DNA of 58,794 nucleotides from Desmospora activa DSM 45169 (GCF_003046315.1 NZ_PZZP01000004.1:1-58794); one strand, 5' to 3'; counted from the stretch's first letter, positions 47,048 through 56,552 are shown. Notes: generated from the letters alone by a model not told the origin. Made by a program: numbers and translations.

Positions 47048-47722
47048 TCACTTGATATTAAACTCTTTTCGCCAATGAAGCTGAAGCTTCCACAATTCTG
47101 CGATTGGGACCGCTTTTCTGGACACCGATTCAATATTTTTCCCTTCACGCGTCCATAAAAACGGGTAAAAAGAATAGCCTTGATCCCCGTGCAGCGATTG
47201 CACATCTTGTTCCCAGCCCGTCCAGTAAAAAGGCTGATAAAACTTTTTGATATCTCCAGTCATCGCCCAATCGATAAACTGCGGATAAGTCAGATCCAAC
47301 GCTTCCCACTCAAGTGTATCCGGCGCCAAATAAACGATTTTCCCCACTGTTCCTGAAACGCCACCGCCATTTAAGGCAAAAAAGCCACCCAAAACATCAT
47401 CGGCCACAAGCAACAGTCCCGGCCAGCGATTCTGCTTTTGCTCCGGATCAATCACATTCCATGTTTGCACATCCCGCTGCATACGATCATGCCCGGACCC
47501 CAGTATGCGTAACCACCCGTGATCAATGATGATTCCACCGGTATGATAGGCAATATGGCCCAAAATGGAATGGGTCGTCACCTGGAGATAGTGGAGTACC
47601 GGTTTATTGGCATCCGTATTTTCAGGCAAAAACTGAACCGTACGCTCACTCTCCTCTTTCCACTGCTGTAACAACTGTTTGGTATCACTTGAGTCAACGA
47701 TCAATTCCGATAGTGGTTTCAT
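47048..47722 (-). CDS. DUF2625 protein, candidate immunity protein
   Basis: A 224-residue cytosolic protein with the DUF2625 core GHIAYHTGGIIIDHGWLRILGSGH and GGFFALNGGGVSGTVGKIVYLAPDTLEWE. The ATG at 47722 has GGGAGA 7 nt upstream; the frame stays open 22 codons further. It is 78 bp downstream of the RHS-nuclease gene, the usual place for the cognate immunity protein, and 18 bp before the DUF1963 gene. Which, if either, neutralises the nuclease is unknown. Confidence 0.75.
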   Translation of the reverse strand: MKPLSELIVDSSDTKQLLQQWKEESERTVQFLPENTDANKPVLHYLQVTTHSILGHIAYHTGGIIIDHGWLRILGSGHDRMQRDVQTWNVIDPEQKQNRWPGLLLVADDVLGGFFALNGGGVSGTVGKIVYLAPDTLEWEALDLTYPQFIDWAMTGDIKKFYQPFYWTGWEQDVQSLHGDQGYSFYPFLWTREGKNIESVSRKAVPIAELWKLQLHWRKEFNIK

Positions 47723-47751
47723 CGATTTCTCTCCCTTAAAAAATTGAAGCC

Positions 47752-47784
47752 AAACACACCTTAGTTGGAATCTAAGGTGTGTTT
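47752..47784 (-). terminator. Hairpin between the RHS gene and DUF2625
   Basis: On minus AAACACACCTTA pairs with TAAGGTGTGTTT (12 bp, 9-nt loop); six T follow 8 nt after the stem. It may be a leaky terminator that separates toxin from immunity expression. Confidence 0.6.
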
Positions 47785-47800
47785 GCAATTAAAGCAAAAT

Positions 47801-50800
47801 TTAGCGCGGCTCCACTGCTCGTTTTCCAGTATAAACATAAACCCTACCGGTTCGATAATCAACAGCGAAGGAGTTGCCTGCCCCTTCTTCTAAGATCGTA
47901 AATCTTACTCTCGTTCCATTGGCATTTGGCCTTAGAGCCTGACCGACAAAGTTACCTGCTTGTTGATTATCATTTGGATCAATGTATCTGACGTCGGCAT
48001 TTTTTCCACCCTCTGCAAACATGGCCATCGGCCATTCATCCCGATCTTTGTCCGACCGTGGTGGCAGTTGACTAACGGCTTCACTTCTTCTCTGATCCGC
48101 TCCTGTTCTTTCTATTGTAACAATAGACGGATATCCAGCGGCAATTGCGTCCTGAATATGCTGAGCGGTTTCCGGGAAATTGTCTTTGGACAAGAATATT
48201 TCAACATCAACATCCTCGTCTCTGGTTCCCTGTCTCTCTAAGATTTCGCGGATGCGATTCAATTCAGAAGCGATTTTCTGCTCTTCTTTCCACTTTTGCT
48301 CCAGTTTTCTACCCAGCCTTTCCAACCCGCTGGCGATCCCGTCGATCGCACCACCTATCGCTCTTTCTATCGATTGCCCCAACTTTCTTGTCGCTTCTTT
48401 TACGGGCGGCGATTCTAAAACGGCAACTGTTCCAATGGCCGCAATCGCTGCAATCGCGAGTGGAACAAGGGGAATCGCAAAGTGTCCATCCATCTCTACA
48501 TTGGAGATGGGATTTCCACCGGCAAAGGCGTAACGGTTGCTGGTCCAGGGATCCATCGCCAGCGTCATATCGTCAAGCGCCCCATTGTACATATCGCGGC
48601 TTAGAAATTGGTTTAATCCCGGTGAATAATCCCGGAAACCCATATCGTAATTTTGTGTCGAGGGGTCCCAACGTTTGGCACTGTAGCGGAAAGCGTTGTA
48701 GGCTTCTTTTTCCGGTTGGCCCGGATCCGGCTTATCTACACCGGTAAACGCCTCCTCATCGTCGTTTCCATATGCGGTATAGCCGTAGGTCGCACGAACA
48801 CCGCCCTCTTCATCGTAGAGCATCTCCACATCGGTGCGGGTGTTGTAACCGTAATAAGAGGTTTCATCCTGGTCGGATCCGTTTTTCTTCACCATCGATA
48901 AACGCTTACCCCAGGGTGAATACAGATACGATTTTTCTACTTCTCCCGCAACCGACTCGGAGATTACATCCCCACTTAAGCCAAGGTAGCTAAACTCAGT
49001 CTCTTTTTCTTGATCGGTCCCCACTTGTTCCGCTTTTTTGACGGTTCGATCCAAAGGATCGTATTGATACTGTGAAACATTGTATTGGTCGGTGGAGCCC
49101 TCTTTTAGCTTTTTATGCTCTTTCACTTGGTCAAAGCCGTCATACTGATAGCTTTCAATCACAATCCCTTCCGACACGACTGAACGTAAGCGACCATAGA
49201 CGTCATAGTTATAGCCGGCTGTCGCTCCATCGACCGTCGCCGATACAAGCCGATTGCGATCATATTTGTATGTAGTGGTCTCGTTGTCGATCACTTGCTT
49301 GATGACGTTGTTGTTGGCATCATGCTCATAGCTTTCTTTTCGCGCCTGTGTACCGGTTTGTGTCAAATCCGCAATCCGATCCATGGGATCATATTGATAG
49401 GTGGTAACATTGTTGCTATTGTTTCCATCGGCGTCAACTCGCTCGGTCGTCTCTTTGCTCTTATGACCGTTGGCATTGTATTCCAGTGTATGTTTATTAA
49501 CCAAGGTGCCGTTGGATTTTTGGGTCTCTTGCACATGGATCTGATTATCCAGATAGTAACGGGTGGTGGTGATATTGCCGTTGGGTAACGTTTCCTTACT
49601 GGTTAAGCCATGGTCCGTATACGTATACGTCGTTACCTCCGGGTTGGGATCCGCTTCCGCTTCCTTCTTCGTCAACTTGGACATCAAATTGCGGCTATCG
49701 TATTCAAAATCGACAATCTCATTTTCATGGCTGCGATTGAGGGGATTTCCATTTTCATCGTAGGTAAAGGACAGGGTACGTTGGGTTGCACCGGATGCAT
49801 TCTTTTCTTCTATGCGGTTGACTTGATTGAGCCCCGTGTAATCGATCGCATAGGTTTTGATTTGGGCATGGGGGGATTGGTCTGTCATTTCGACCAAATT
49901 TCCGTTTACATCATAGCGGTAGGTAAAATCTTTTTCCTCGTCATCTTCTACGTCGGACAAGTCTCTTTCAAGCTTGACCGCATCCGCCATTACCTTGCCG
50001 GATTCGCTTTGTGCCAACTCCACTTGACCTTGGCCTTCTTTTAAATTAAAACTGCCGAGCAACACCCATTGGCCGTCGTTTTTGGTTTGATCTACCTGTT
50101 CGGTGGTTTTTTCATCATCATGGGTAATCGTATAAGCGGCATCGTCGGCATGATCCTCAGCGGCGACAATTTTTACATAGATTTTATATTTGTCCGATGT
50201 CGGTGTTGGCAGTTTCCAGGTGAATGTATCCTTACCTGCTCCCTTTTCATGGACCAGATAATCGAACCCATGGTAGCCGGAACCGTTTTTGACGGTGGTC
50301 CAAGTTCCCGTTTTATCTGTGTTGTTGATATCCGTATTGTCGATCACCACGGCTTGTGCCCCGGTAGGCTCCCCGCTGTCGCTGCGTGCTTTTTGCTTTC
50401 CATCGGGATAGTAATCCCAGCTCATCGTGCGGGGGCTGCTATCGCCTTCCCCTTTGATCGTACGAGCCGTCTGCTGTCCCAATTCATTGTAATCAAAGCT
50501 GGTAACAATCCCCCATGGATCGGTGCTGGTTTTAATCCAACCGTTGTCATAATGGGTGGTAACGGTGTCATTGCGTTGGGATTGCTCTTCTGATGGCGGG
50601 GCGCTCACTTTGGTTACATTACCCACTTCATCGTAGGTATAGATCATCTTGTTGATCGCACGGTAGCGCTCATTGTCGCTGGAGGGATCACGGGGATAAA
50701 TCACTTCTTTGACCCGGTTCAGCTCATCGTACACTTTTTCATGAGTAAAATCGCCTGCAGTCGAAGAAGCCACACCGCGCGGAGTAATCACCTTCGTCTG

Positions 50801-53800
50801 GTTGCCTGCTTGATCATATTCATACTGTGTGCGGTTGTATTGAATCTCGCCATCCCCGTTTTTCTTGTGCGGAACTTTCACTTCAACAAGTTTGCCACGT
50901 TCGTCATAGACCAAATGAGTAGTGTTTCCGGCTTTATCCGTGATACTAATTTCGTTGTTGTCATGATCATAAACGATCCGTTCGCTTTTGCCGGCGGCAT
51001 CTGTCACTTTAACGACACGGTGGCTTCGATCATAGGTGTAGGTGGTGGTGAAATCATCTGGATCCTCTGTCTTGTTTCCTTTGGGCTCAGTTAATTTCAC
51101 CATATTGCCCACATCGTCGTACTGATAAGAGATTTTCTCTTTCTTGCTGTTAGTGACAGAAAGCAAGCGATTCATATTGTCGTAGTCATACAAGTTGACA
51201 TAATCATCGGGGTTATCGGGGGTCAGGTTTCCTTTGGGCTCTGTTTCTTTTTTGAGGTTGCCAACGATATCATACTCATACGTCGTTTTGGATTCCGGTC
51301 CCGAATCCGTATCCCGCGGTAAGGAAATAGCGGTTACTTGATCCGCCGCATCATAGACATAGCTTCGTTTGGCACCGTTAGGGTCCGTTTGCTCTAGGAT
51401 ATTGTCGTTTTTGTCATACACCGGTGATGGGGTGATAATAAATTCACCCTTGTCCTGATCTTTCGGTACTCTTTGCGTCAATGGGCGATTAAACACATCA
51501 TAGGTATAGGTGCTCTTTTTCCCTTTGGCATCGGTAATGGCGACAACTTCCCCGCGTTTCCCATATTCATAGTAGGTTGTATTGCCGAGTGGATCAGTGA
51601 TATTTTGCGGATAACCGTTGGCGTCGTAATCATTGTAAGTGGTGGTATGGCCGTTAGGGTCCGTCGCGGTTTTTAACAATCCTTTTTCGTAGTAGGTATA
51701 GGTCGTTGTGTAATCGTCTTGTTCCGGTGTAGCGTTCCCTTTCGGATCTGTCACGGTTAACAGATTGCCATTGTCATCGGAAGTAAACGTGTACACGCGA
51801 CCTTCAGGACTCGTCTTTTTTACCAGATCAGCCACATGGCCGTCTAAGGAGTATTGGTATTCCAGTTTGGTCGACTTACGCTGTTTTGGATCTTTTTTCG
51901 CATTGTTGACGGGGTCGGTAATCTCCAGCGGCAAGCCGTTTTTGTCATATTTCCAGGTGGTGACGGAGCCATTGGGTTCTTCCAGCCGATCCACATTCAT
52001 ATCGTCATCCCAATGCAGTTTGGTGACCTTTCCCGCCGCATTGGTAATTTGAATTGGGTTGCCGTATCCATTTGTGAGATAACGGGTTACCCGTTTTTTA
52101 GCATCGGTCGTCGTAGTCTCAACCTTATGCCCTTCTTTTCCATCTACATCTTTATACTCCAAGGTAGTCTCTCCACCCAGGCGATCGGTCAATTTGGCCG
52201 CACGCCATTTAAATAGGCCCGACCGTTTATATTGCAGCTGGGTGTCGTGTTTGCGCGGATCCGTCACTTTGACCAACTTAGGGTTGAGATCGAGCAAACC
52301 GTCCTTTTGATAAGCGAACTGAAACTCTTTGGCCTGGTTAGTCCCGCTCCCATCCGTTAATTTGACGAGGCGGTCATCGTCATATTGAAACCGGAGTGTA
52401 CGACCGCTGATATCCTTGATCGTCTTCACTTTTCCCCAGATGTGCGGATTCCGTGTATCTTTCTTAGTATAGTAATCCAAATCCAAAGTACGCCGACCCG
52501 CTTCATCGGTCACATACTGCAGCTCTTGCCCCAGGCGGCCAAGGAGACCTTTTTTTTCATAAGTAAACGTCAGTTTATTTCCGTTTTTATCTTCCACCTC
52601 AGACAGATAACCCGCTTTATCAAAGTGGAATTTCGTCCGATCGGGACGGGTGAGAGTCCAGCTACGTTGATGATCTTTCCGGTCTCCCTGCTGAAAATAC
52701 ATCTGGATGCCCGCTGGCTCCTCAAACCGCTTGGTTTTGGAATTATATTCAAAGGTGTGGGTGGTACCGTCGCCATCGGTCAATTTTACTTTTCCCCCGA
52801 TGACAAGTCCCGTCTTCTGACTTAATTTCAACAAGGTTAAATCCAAACACGTTCCTAATCGCAAACCACCGGCAGCAGTCATCGTCCAACCGCGACCAAT
52901 CGCGGAATCAGAAGTGTCTAAGCTGTTGTATGTTAGCCGCACAAAGGAGGATAAACCTTGACCAGGGTTATGGATAGGGTCATAGCTGACGATCGCATTG
53001 CCGGAGTGGGTGTTCACCATTACGGTGGAACCGGAACCGGCATTCTTCCCGACATATTGGTAAAATTTCTCCATCCCTAACGAATTCGAAGTGGGATGTT
53101 CCATCTTCACTGGCTGATCCAATGTGGGTACATCGTCGGTTTTAGAAATCCATTGCTTATTTTTTCGCATATCCCACTGGAGGATAAAATCCTCACGGAT
53201 ATTTCCAATATCGCTTAAAACCGGCGCCTTGATCGCCGCCTTCAGCTTGATGCTCTCACCTGGTGCCAGATCCTGGGTCAATTTTGTATCGCGTCGGTTG
53301 ACGGGATTGGTCACATCTCGGCCATCAGGGCGTGCCCAATGGTAGGAGAGAACGACCTCATCCTTTTTCCAGATTTTTTGTGTGGTGTTGGTCACCGTCA
53401 CATCCACTTCCACTTTTTCACCTGGTGTCATACGTGTTGGTGTATCCGGGGCATAATAGGTTTCATTTTGGTTCGTATAAGTGACGATCAATTGGGGCTG
53501 TTTATCCTTGGAGCGAAACTGGCTACCGGCCAATTCCAAATATTCGACCTCTTTTTTCGATGTTGCTGCTAGAAGTAAAAGGGGGTGAGACGACGGATTT
53601 TGCTCCCAACCTTGCACAATATCCGTCACATCCAACACATATCGGCCATCTGCCTTTGCCGTGGCTTTCTTCACGGCCGTGCTTTTCGGCAACAGCTTAT
53701 CCACGATTTTTCCTGTCGCTTTTGCCGGATCAATCTCTTCCTCCAGTGCATATGCGCTCAGAGCAGGACTGCTTTTCTGCTTATTGCCAACCGGTGTTAA

Positions 53801-54550
53801 AATCAGTTCCGCCTTAACCACGGGAGCATCCTTCAGGGAAGAAGAATCAAATGAGAAAAGCGCACGCCGGTTTTCTCCATCCTGTTGCCCCACATGCAGA
53901 ATAGACGTATCCGCTTGCGGATCACCTTCCGTTACCGTGGTATCAGCCGCGATAACGGCAGTCTGCTTCACCTTGCCGGCGCTCGGCAACGTCACCGCGA
54001 TCGGTTGTCCATAGTTGAGCTGATTCTGTTTCGTCAAAACGGCAACCGTATAGTAAACTGTCTTTTCGTTGATATCAGTCGGTGTCGATGTATCCTGATA
54101 ATGGGTACGTGCACGCTCATCCACCGGCGCAACCAACGTCGATTGCGAAGGGACAAAATCTTTACGCTGGCTGCGATGAAGCTGATACTCGACAAAGTCA
54201 TCCCCTTTATACCGGTTCCATGTTAGTTTGGCTCCCGTCGCACCGAGTAGGGAGGGTTTACCCAGTGTTGTCTTATCTTTATCATCCGCCTTCCACTTGA
54301 TCGGCTTCACTTCAGCCTTCGCCGATATTTTCGCAGGCGGCTCTTGCTTTCTTCCTTCCTCTTTTCCCTGTGTTAAAAGGGAGATTGGCTGTTGAATCAA
54401 GGTCAAAAGGTGATGGATACTGGATAAATCAAACGAGGAATGACGCAATTTTTCCGCCGCATAGATCGGGGTCGGTTGCACACTGCCCAAGAAAAACACA
54501 ACCAGAAAAATCCACATCAAGACAGCGCGGGTCCGGCTCAATTTTTTCAA
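47801..54550 (-). CDS. Secreted RHS/YD-repeat polymorphic toxin with NucA/NucB nuclease tip
   Basis: A 2,249-residue protein. Approximate order: Sec signal (1-31); DNRLRE domain (197-357); an Ig-like segment with MTPGEKVEVDVTVTN (about 370-480); RHS entry motif with YDPIHNPGQGLSSFVRLTYN; many YD repeats (640-1390); a golvesin/xanthan-lyase-like beta domain (about 1403-1527); more YD repeats; the RHS core end FRDYSPGLNQFLSRDMYNG and NRYAFAGGNPIS (about 1975-2015). A helical linker precedes the tip (about 2115-2249), which carries the NucA/NucB nuclease features HIQDAI, KDRDEWPMAMFAEGG and DNQQAGNFVG. This matches WapA-like contact toxins whose C-terminal DNase is released into neighbours. The TTG start follows GAGAGGAG. 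It has no LPxTG anchor. Confidence 0.92.
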   Translation of the reverse strand: MKKLSRTRAVLMWIFLVVFFLGSVQPTPIYAAEKLRHSSFDLSSIHHLLTLIQQPISLLTQGKEEGRKQEPPAKISAKAEVKPIKWKADDKDKTTLGKPSLLGATGAKLTWNRYKGDDFVEYQLHRSQRKDFVPSQSTLVAPVDERARTHYQDTSTPTDINEKTVYYTVAVLTKQNQLNYGQPIAVTLPSAGKVKQTAVIAADTTVTEGDPQADTSILHVGQQDGENRRALFSFDSSSLKDAPVVKAELILTPVGNKQKSSPALSAYALEEEIDPAKATGKIVDKLLPKSTAVKKATAKADGRYVLDVTDIVQGWEQNPSSHPLLLLAATSKKEVEYLELAGSQFRSKDKQPQLIVTYTNQNETYYAPDTPTRMTPGEKVEVDVTVTNTTQKIWKKDEVVLSYHWARPDGRDVTNPVNRRDTKLTQDLAPGESIKLKAAIKAPVLSDIGNIREDFILQWDMRKNKQWISKTDDVPTLDQPVKMEHPTSNSLGMEKFYQYVGKNAGSGSTVMVNTHSGNAIVSYDPIHNPGQGLSSFVRLTYNSLDTSDSAIGRGWTMTAAGGLRLGTCLDLTLLKLSQKTGLVIGGKVKLTDGDGTTHTFEYNSKTKRFEEPAGIQMYFQQGDRKDHQRSWTLTRPDRTKFHFDKAGYLSEVEDKNGNKLTFTYEKKGLLGRLGQELQYVTDEAGRRTLDLDYYTKKDTRNPHIWGKVKTIKDISGRTLRFQYDDDRLVKLTDGSGTNQAKEFQFAYQKDGLLDLNPKLVKVTDPRKHDTQLQYKRSGLFKWRAAKLTDRLGGETTLEYKDVDGKEGHKVETTTTDAKKRVTRYLTNGYGNPIQITNAAGKVTKLHWDDDMNVDRLEEPNGSVTTWKYDKNGLPLEITDPVNNAKKDPKQRKSTKLEYQYSLDGHVADLVKKTSPEGRVYTFTSDDNGNLLTVTDPKGNATPEQDDYTTTYTYYEKGLLKTATDPNGHTTTYNDYDANGYPQNITDPLGNTTYYEYGKRGEVVAITDAKGKKSTYTYDVFNRPLTQRVPKDQDKGEFIITPSPVYDKNDNILEQTDPNGAKRSYVYDAADQVTAISLPRDTDSGPESKTTYEYDIVGNLKKETEPKGNLTPDNPDDYVNLYDYDNMNRLLSVTNSKKEKISYQYDDVGNMVKLTEPKGNKTEDPDDFTTTYTYDRSHRVVKVTDAAGKSERIVYDHDNNEISITDKAGNTTHLVYDERGKLVEVKVPHKKNGDGEIQYNRTQYEYDQAGNQTKVITPRGVASSTAGDFTHEKVYDELNRVKEVIYPRDPSSDNERYRAINKMIYTYDEVGNVTKVSAPPSEEQSQRNDTVTTHYDNGWIKTSTDPWGIVTSFDYNELGQQTARTIKGEGDSSPRTMSWDYYPDGKQKARSDSGEPTGAQAVVIDNTDINNTDKTGTWTTVKNGSGYHGFDYLVHEKGAGKDTFTWKLPTPTSDKYKIYVKIVAAEDHADDAAYTITHDDEKTTEQVDQTKNDGQWVLLGSFNLKEGQGQVELAQSESGKVMADAVKLERDLSDVEDDEEKDFTYRYDVNGNLVEMTDQSPHAQIKTYAIDYTGLNQVNRIEEKNASGATQRTLSFTYDENGNPLNRSHENEIVDFEYDSRNLMSKLTKKEAEADPNPEVTTYTYTDHGLTSKETLPNGNITTTRYYLDNQIHVQETQKSNGTLVNKHTLEYNANGHKSKETTERVDADGNNSNNVTTYQYDPMDRIADLTQTGTQARKESYEHDANNNVIKQVIDNETTTYKYDRNRLVSATVDGATAGYNYDVYGRLRSVVSEGIVIESYQYDGFDQVKEHKKLKEGSTDQYNVSQYQYDPLDRTVKKAEQVGTDQEKETEFSYLGLSGDVISESVAGEVEKSYLYSPWGKRLSMVKKNGSDQDETSYYGYNTRTDVEMLYDEEGGVRATYGYTAYGNDDEEAFTGVDKPDPGQPEKEAYNAFRYSAKRWDPSTQNYDMGFRDYSPGLNQFLSRDMYNGALDDMTLAMDPWTSNRYAFAGGNPISNVEMDGHFAIPLVPLAIAAIAAIGTVAVLESPPVKEATRKLGQSIERAIGGAIDGIASGLERLGRKLEQKWKEEQKIASELNRIREILERQGTRDEDVDVEIFLSKDNFPETAQHIQDAIAAGYPSIVTIERTGADQRRSEAVSQLPPRSDKDRDEWPMAMFAEGGKNADVRYIDPNDNQQAGNFVGQALRPNANGTRVRFTILEEGAGNSFAVDYRTGRVYVYTGKRAVEPR

Positions 54551-54589
54551 GGGAATACACTCCTCTCAACCACCATTTTTCATTTTTTT

Positions 54590-54613
54590 CTAATAAATGA
54601 TTCGCTTTTCCAT
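54590..54613 (-). CDS. Possible 7-aa leader ORF upstream of the RHS gene
   Basis: ATG 54613, 8 nt after TAGGAGG, encodes MEKRIIY-stop and ends 39 nt before the RHS start codon. The ribosome binding site is stronger than needed by chance, but such short frames are common. Confidence 0.25.
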   Translation of the reverse strand: MEKRIIY

Positions 54614-54662
54614 CTACTTTTCCTCCTATTTCCATCGATTAAATAAAAAAATACAATTGTTT

Positions 54663-54791
54663 TACTGGAATCTCCCCGTACACAAGCAGGGCAAGGTCGA
54701 ATACATGGAAACGATTGAAGATGCCGTGAGTCGAGAGGTGTATGAGGAGATTGGAATCAAGATTAAGCTAAAGGCGCTATTTCATCAATGA
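54663..54791 (+). pseudogene. Nudix hydrolase fragment
   Basis: The plus strand encodes YWNLPVHKQGKVEYMET followed by IEDAVSREVYEEIGI, then ALFHQ-stop. This fits the Nudix box Gx5Ex7REUxEExGU completely. The protein lacks the N-terminal strand region and ends about 10 residues after the box, where a full enzyme has another 70 or more. WNLPVHKQGK replaces the usual WxLPGGK, so the loop is also altered. It is a decayed relic of a full gene. Confidence 0.8.
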
Positions 54792-54800
54792 GCAGCTATA

Positions 54801-54826
54801 AAACCACGCCTTTATCGGCGTGGTTT
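54801..54826. terminator. Terminator between Nudix fragment and pxpC
   Basis: AAACCACGCC-TTTATC-GGCGTGGTTT, 10-bp perfect stem, 2 nt from the pxpC stop codon; TTTT(A) follows on minus. Confidence 0.8.
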
Positions 54827-54828
54827 GG

Positions 54829-55788
54829 TTAATGTCCTCCCCCATTATGCATCTCCAACATCCGCAAAAAGCGCTCCTGTTCAATCGCCAACTGTTGAGC
54901 CTCCGCTACGGTTACCCGCTTAAACGTAAAGCGGTGGCCGGGGGCGGCTTGGGCCACCAGCGGAAGATCGACGGAGAGGATGGTGGCGATTTTGGTATAG
55001 CCGCCGGTAGTCTGCCGGTCGGCCATCAAGATGATAGGTTGACCGTCGGCTGGAACCTGAACGGCACCAGGAGGGGTTGCATCGGAGATGATATCGGCTG
55101 ACTTGCGGTGTTGAATCGACGGCCCTTGCAGACGGCAACCCATACGATCCGATTGGGGGCTGACTTGATACGATTCTTCATAAAAGCAGCGGATACCCTC
55201 GTCGGTAAACGCCTGCAGCTGTGGCCCCTCCACTGTGCGCAGACAGGCCTCTTTTCGATAAACGGGCTGTTCCCGCCTCGCCAATGCACGCCCGCTTAGT
55301 TGATGATCCGGCAACCGTGGGCGACCGATGTTTAACACATCCCCTTTTTTCAGCGGACGCCCCTGAAAACCTCCCACCCGACCTTTCAGATAGGTTGATT
55401 TACTGCCCATGACCGCTTTGACGTCAATCCCTCCGGCGACGGCGAGAATACAACGAACACCTCGTCTTGGCTTGCCAAATCGAAGCATTTGCCCCGCTTT
55501 CACTCGGAGGGTTTTCCACAAGGGAAGCGGGATTCCGTCCAGGGTAGGACTGAGATCCGCCCCGGTTAAGGCAATCCAGGCATCTTGCCGCCATTCCAGC
55601 TCGGGACCGGATAGAGTAATTTCCACAGCGGCCTCCTCTCTTGGATTTCCGACTAACAGATTGCCTACCTGAAGCGCAAACGGGTCCATCGCACCGGAGA
55701 CGCCCATGCCAAAAGCCTGATAACCGGTTCTCCCTCCATCTTGCACCGTTGTCAACATGCCTGCCTTTTTGACAACGACCCCCGTCAT
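54829..55788 (-). CDS. pxpC: 5-oxoprolinase subunit PxpC
   Basis: A 319-residue protein of the KipA/carboxyltransferase AHS2 family: KAGMLTTVQDGGRTGYQAFGMGVSGAMD at the N-terminus, the substrate-pocket GGIDVKAVMGSKSTYLKGRVGGFQGR, and the late SDATPPGAVQVPADGQPIIL. With PxpA and PxpB it opens 5-oxoproline to glutamate using ATP. The ATG overlaps the pxpA stop by 4 bp (ATGA). Last gene of the operon. Confidence 0.93.
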   Translation of the reverse strand: MTGVVVKKAGMLTTVQDGGRTGYQAFGMGVSGAMDPFALQVGNLLVGNPREEAAVEITLSGPELEWRQDAWIALTGADLSPTLDGIPLPLWKTLRVKAGQMLRFGKPRRGVRCILAVAGGIDVKAVMGSKSTYLKGRVGGFQGRPLKKGDVLNIGRPRLPDHQLSGRALARREQPVYRKEACLRTVEGPQLQAFTDEGIRCFYEESYQVSPQSDRMGCRLQGPSIQHRKSADIISDATPPGAVQVPADGQPIILMADRQTTGGYTKIATILSVDLPLVAQAAPGHRFTFKRVTVAEAQQLAIEQERFLRMLEMHNGGGH

Positions 55789-56552
55789 AAAGCACCCACT
55801 CGCCGGATATGAATATCCGCATCCGTCAGCCGCTTCCGTAGCTGCTCTACAAAAACGAGGGCCTGAGGGTCATCACCGTGAATACAGACGGTATCGGCGC
55901 AGATGTCGATATCCGTTCCTGTCACGGTCGTCGTTTTTCCTTCTTTGACCATACGGATTACCCGCTCCACCACTTCCTCGGGATCAGTGACAAGGGCGTT
56001 AGGCTGGGTGCGAGGCGTCAGCGTCCCATCCGGCTGGTAAGTCCGATCGGCGAATACTTCTTCCACTACGCGTAATCCCACCTGTCGCCCTGCTTTGACA
56101 AGTAGACTGTTGGCCAGACCAAACAGGATCAGCTCCGAATCGACCGCCCGCACGGCAGTAGCGATGGCCTCCGCCACTCGCTCCTCTTGACTGGCCATAT
56201 TGTACAACGCTCCGTGGGGTTTAACGTGTTGTAACTTCACTCCTTCCACACAGGCAAAGGCAGCCAACGCTCCGATTTGGTAGATCACCATATTGTAGAC
56301 ATCTTCTGGATCGACCGCCATATTGCGGCGGCCAAAGCCGAGCAGATCCGGCAACCCCGGATGGGCTCCCACCGCTACCCCGTTTTGGATGGCGATACGG
56401 ATCGTTTGCCGTATCACGTTGTGGTCTCCGGCATGGTATCCACAGGCGATATTGGCCGATGTCACATAACGCAAAACATCCCCATCCTGTCCCAGGACAT
56501 AACGACCGAAACTTTCTCCCACATCACTGTTGAGATCGATTTGATATCTCAT
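55785..56552 (-). CDS. pxpA: 5-oxoprolinase subunit PxpA
   Basis: A 255-residue LamB/YcsF-family protein: IDLNSDVGESFGRYVLGQDGD, ANIACGYHAGDHNVIRQTI, GAHPGLPDLLGFGRR, and HVKPHGALYN. ATG 56552 overlaps the pxpB stop by 4 bp, with GAGAGGAG upstream. It works with PxpB and PxpC on 5-oxoproline, a by-product of glutamine and pyroglutamyl peptide breakdown. Confidence 0.93.
   Translation of the reverse strand: MRYQIDLNSDVGESFGRYVLGQDGDVLRYVTSANIACGYHAGDHNVIRQTIRIAIQNGVAVGAHPGLPDLLGFGRRNMAVDPEDVYNMVIYQIGALAAFACVEGVKLQHVKPHGALYNMASQEERVAEAIATAVRAVDSELILFGLANSLLVKAGRQVGLRVVEEVFADRTYQPDGTLTPRTQPNALVTDPEEVVERVIRMVKEGKTTTVTGTDIDICADTVCIHGDDPQALVFVEQLRKRLTDADIHIRRVGAL

Noticed and set aside
47801-54550. 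Long plus-strand frames opposite the RHS gene as separate membrane proteins
   Set aside because: Their hydrophobic look comes from the complement of repeated YD codons; none has a ribosome binding site.
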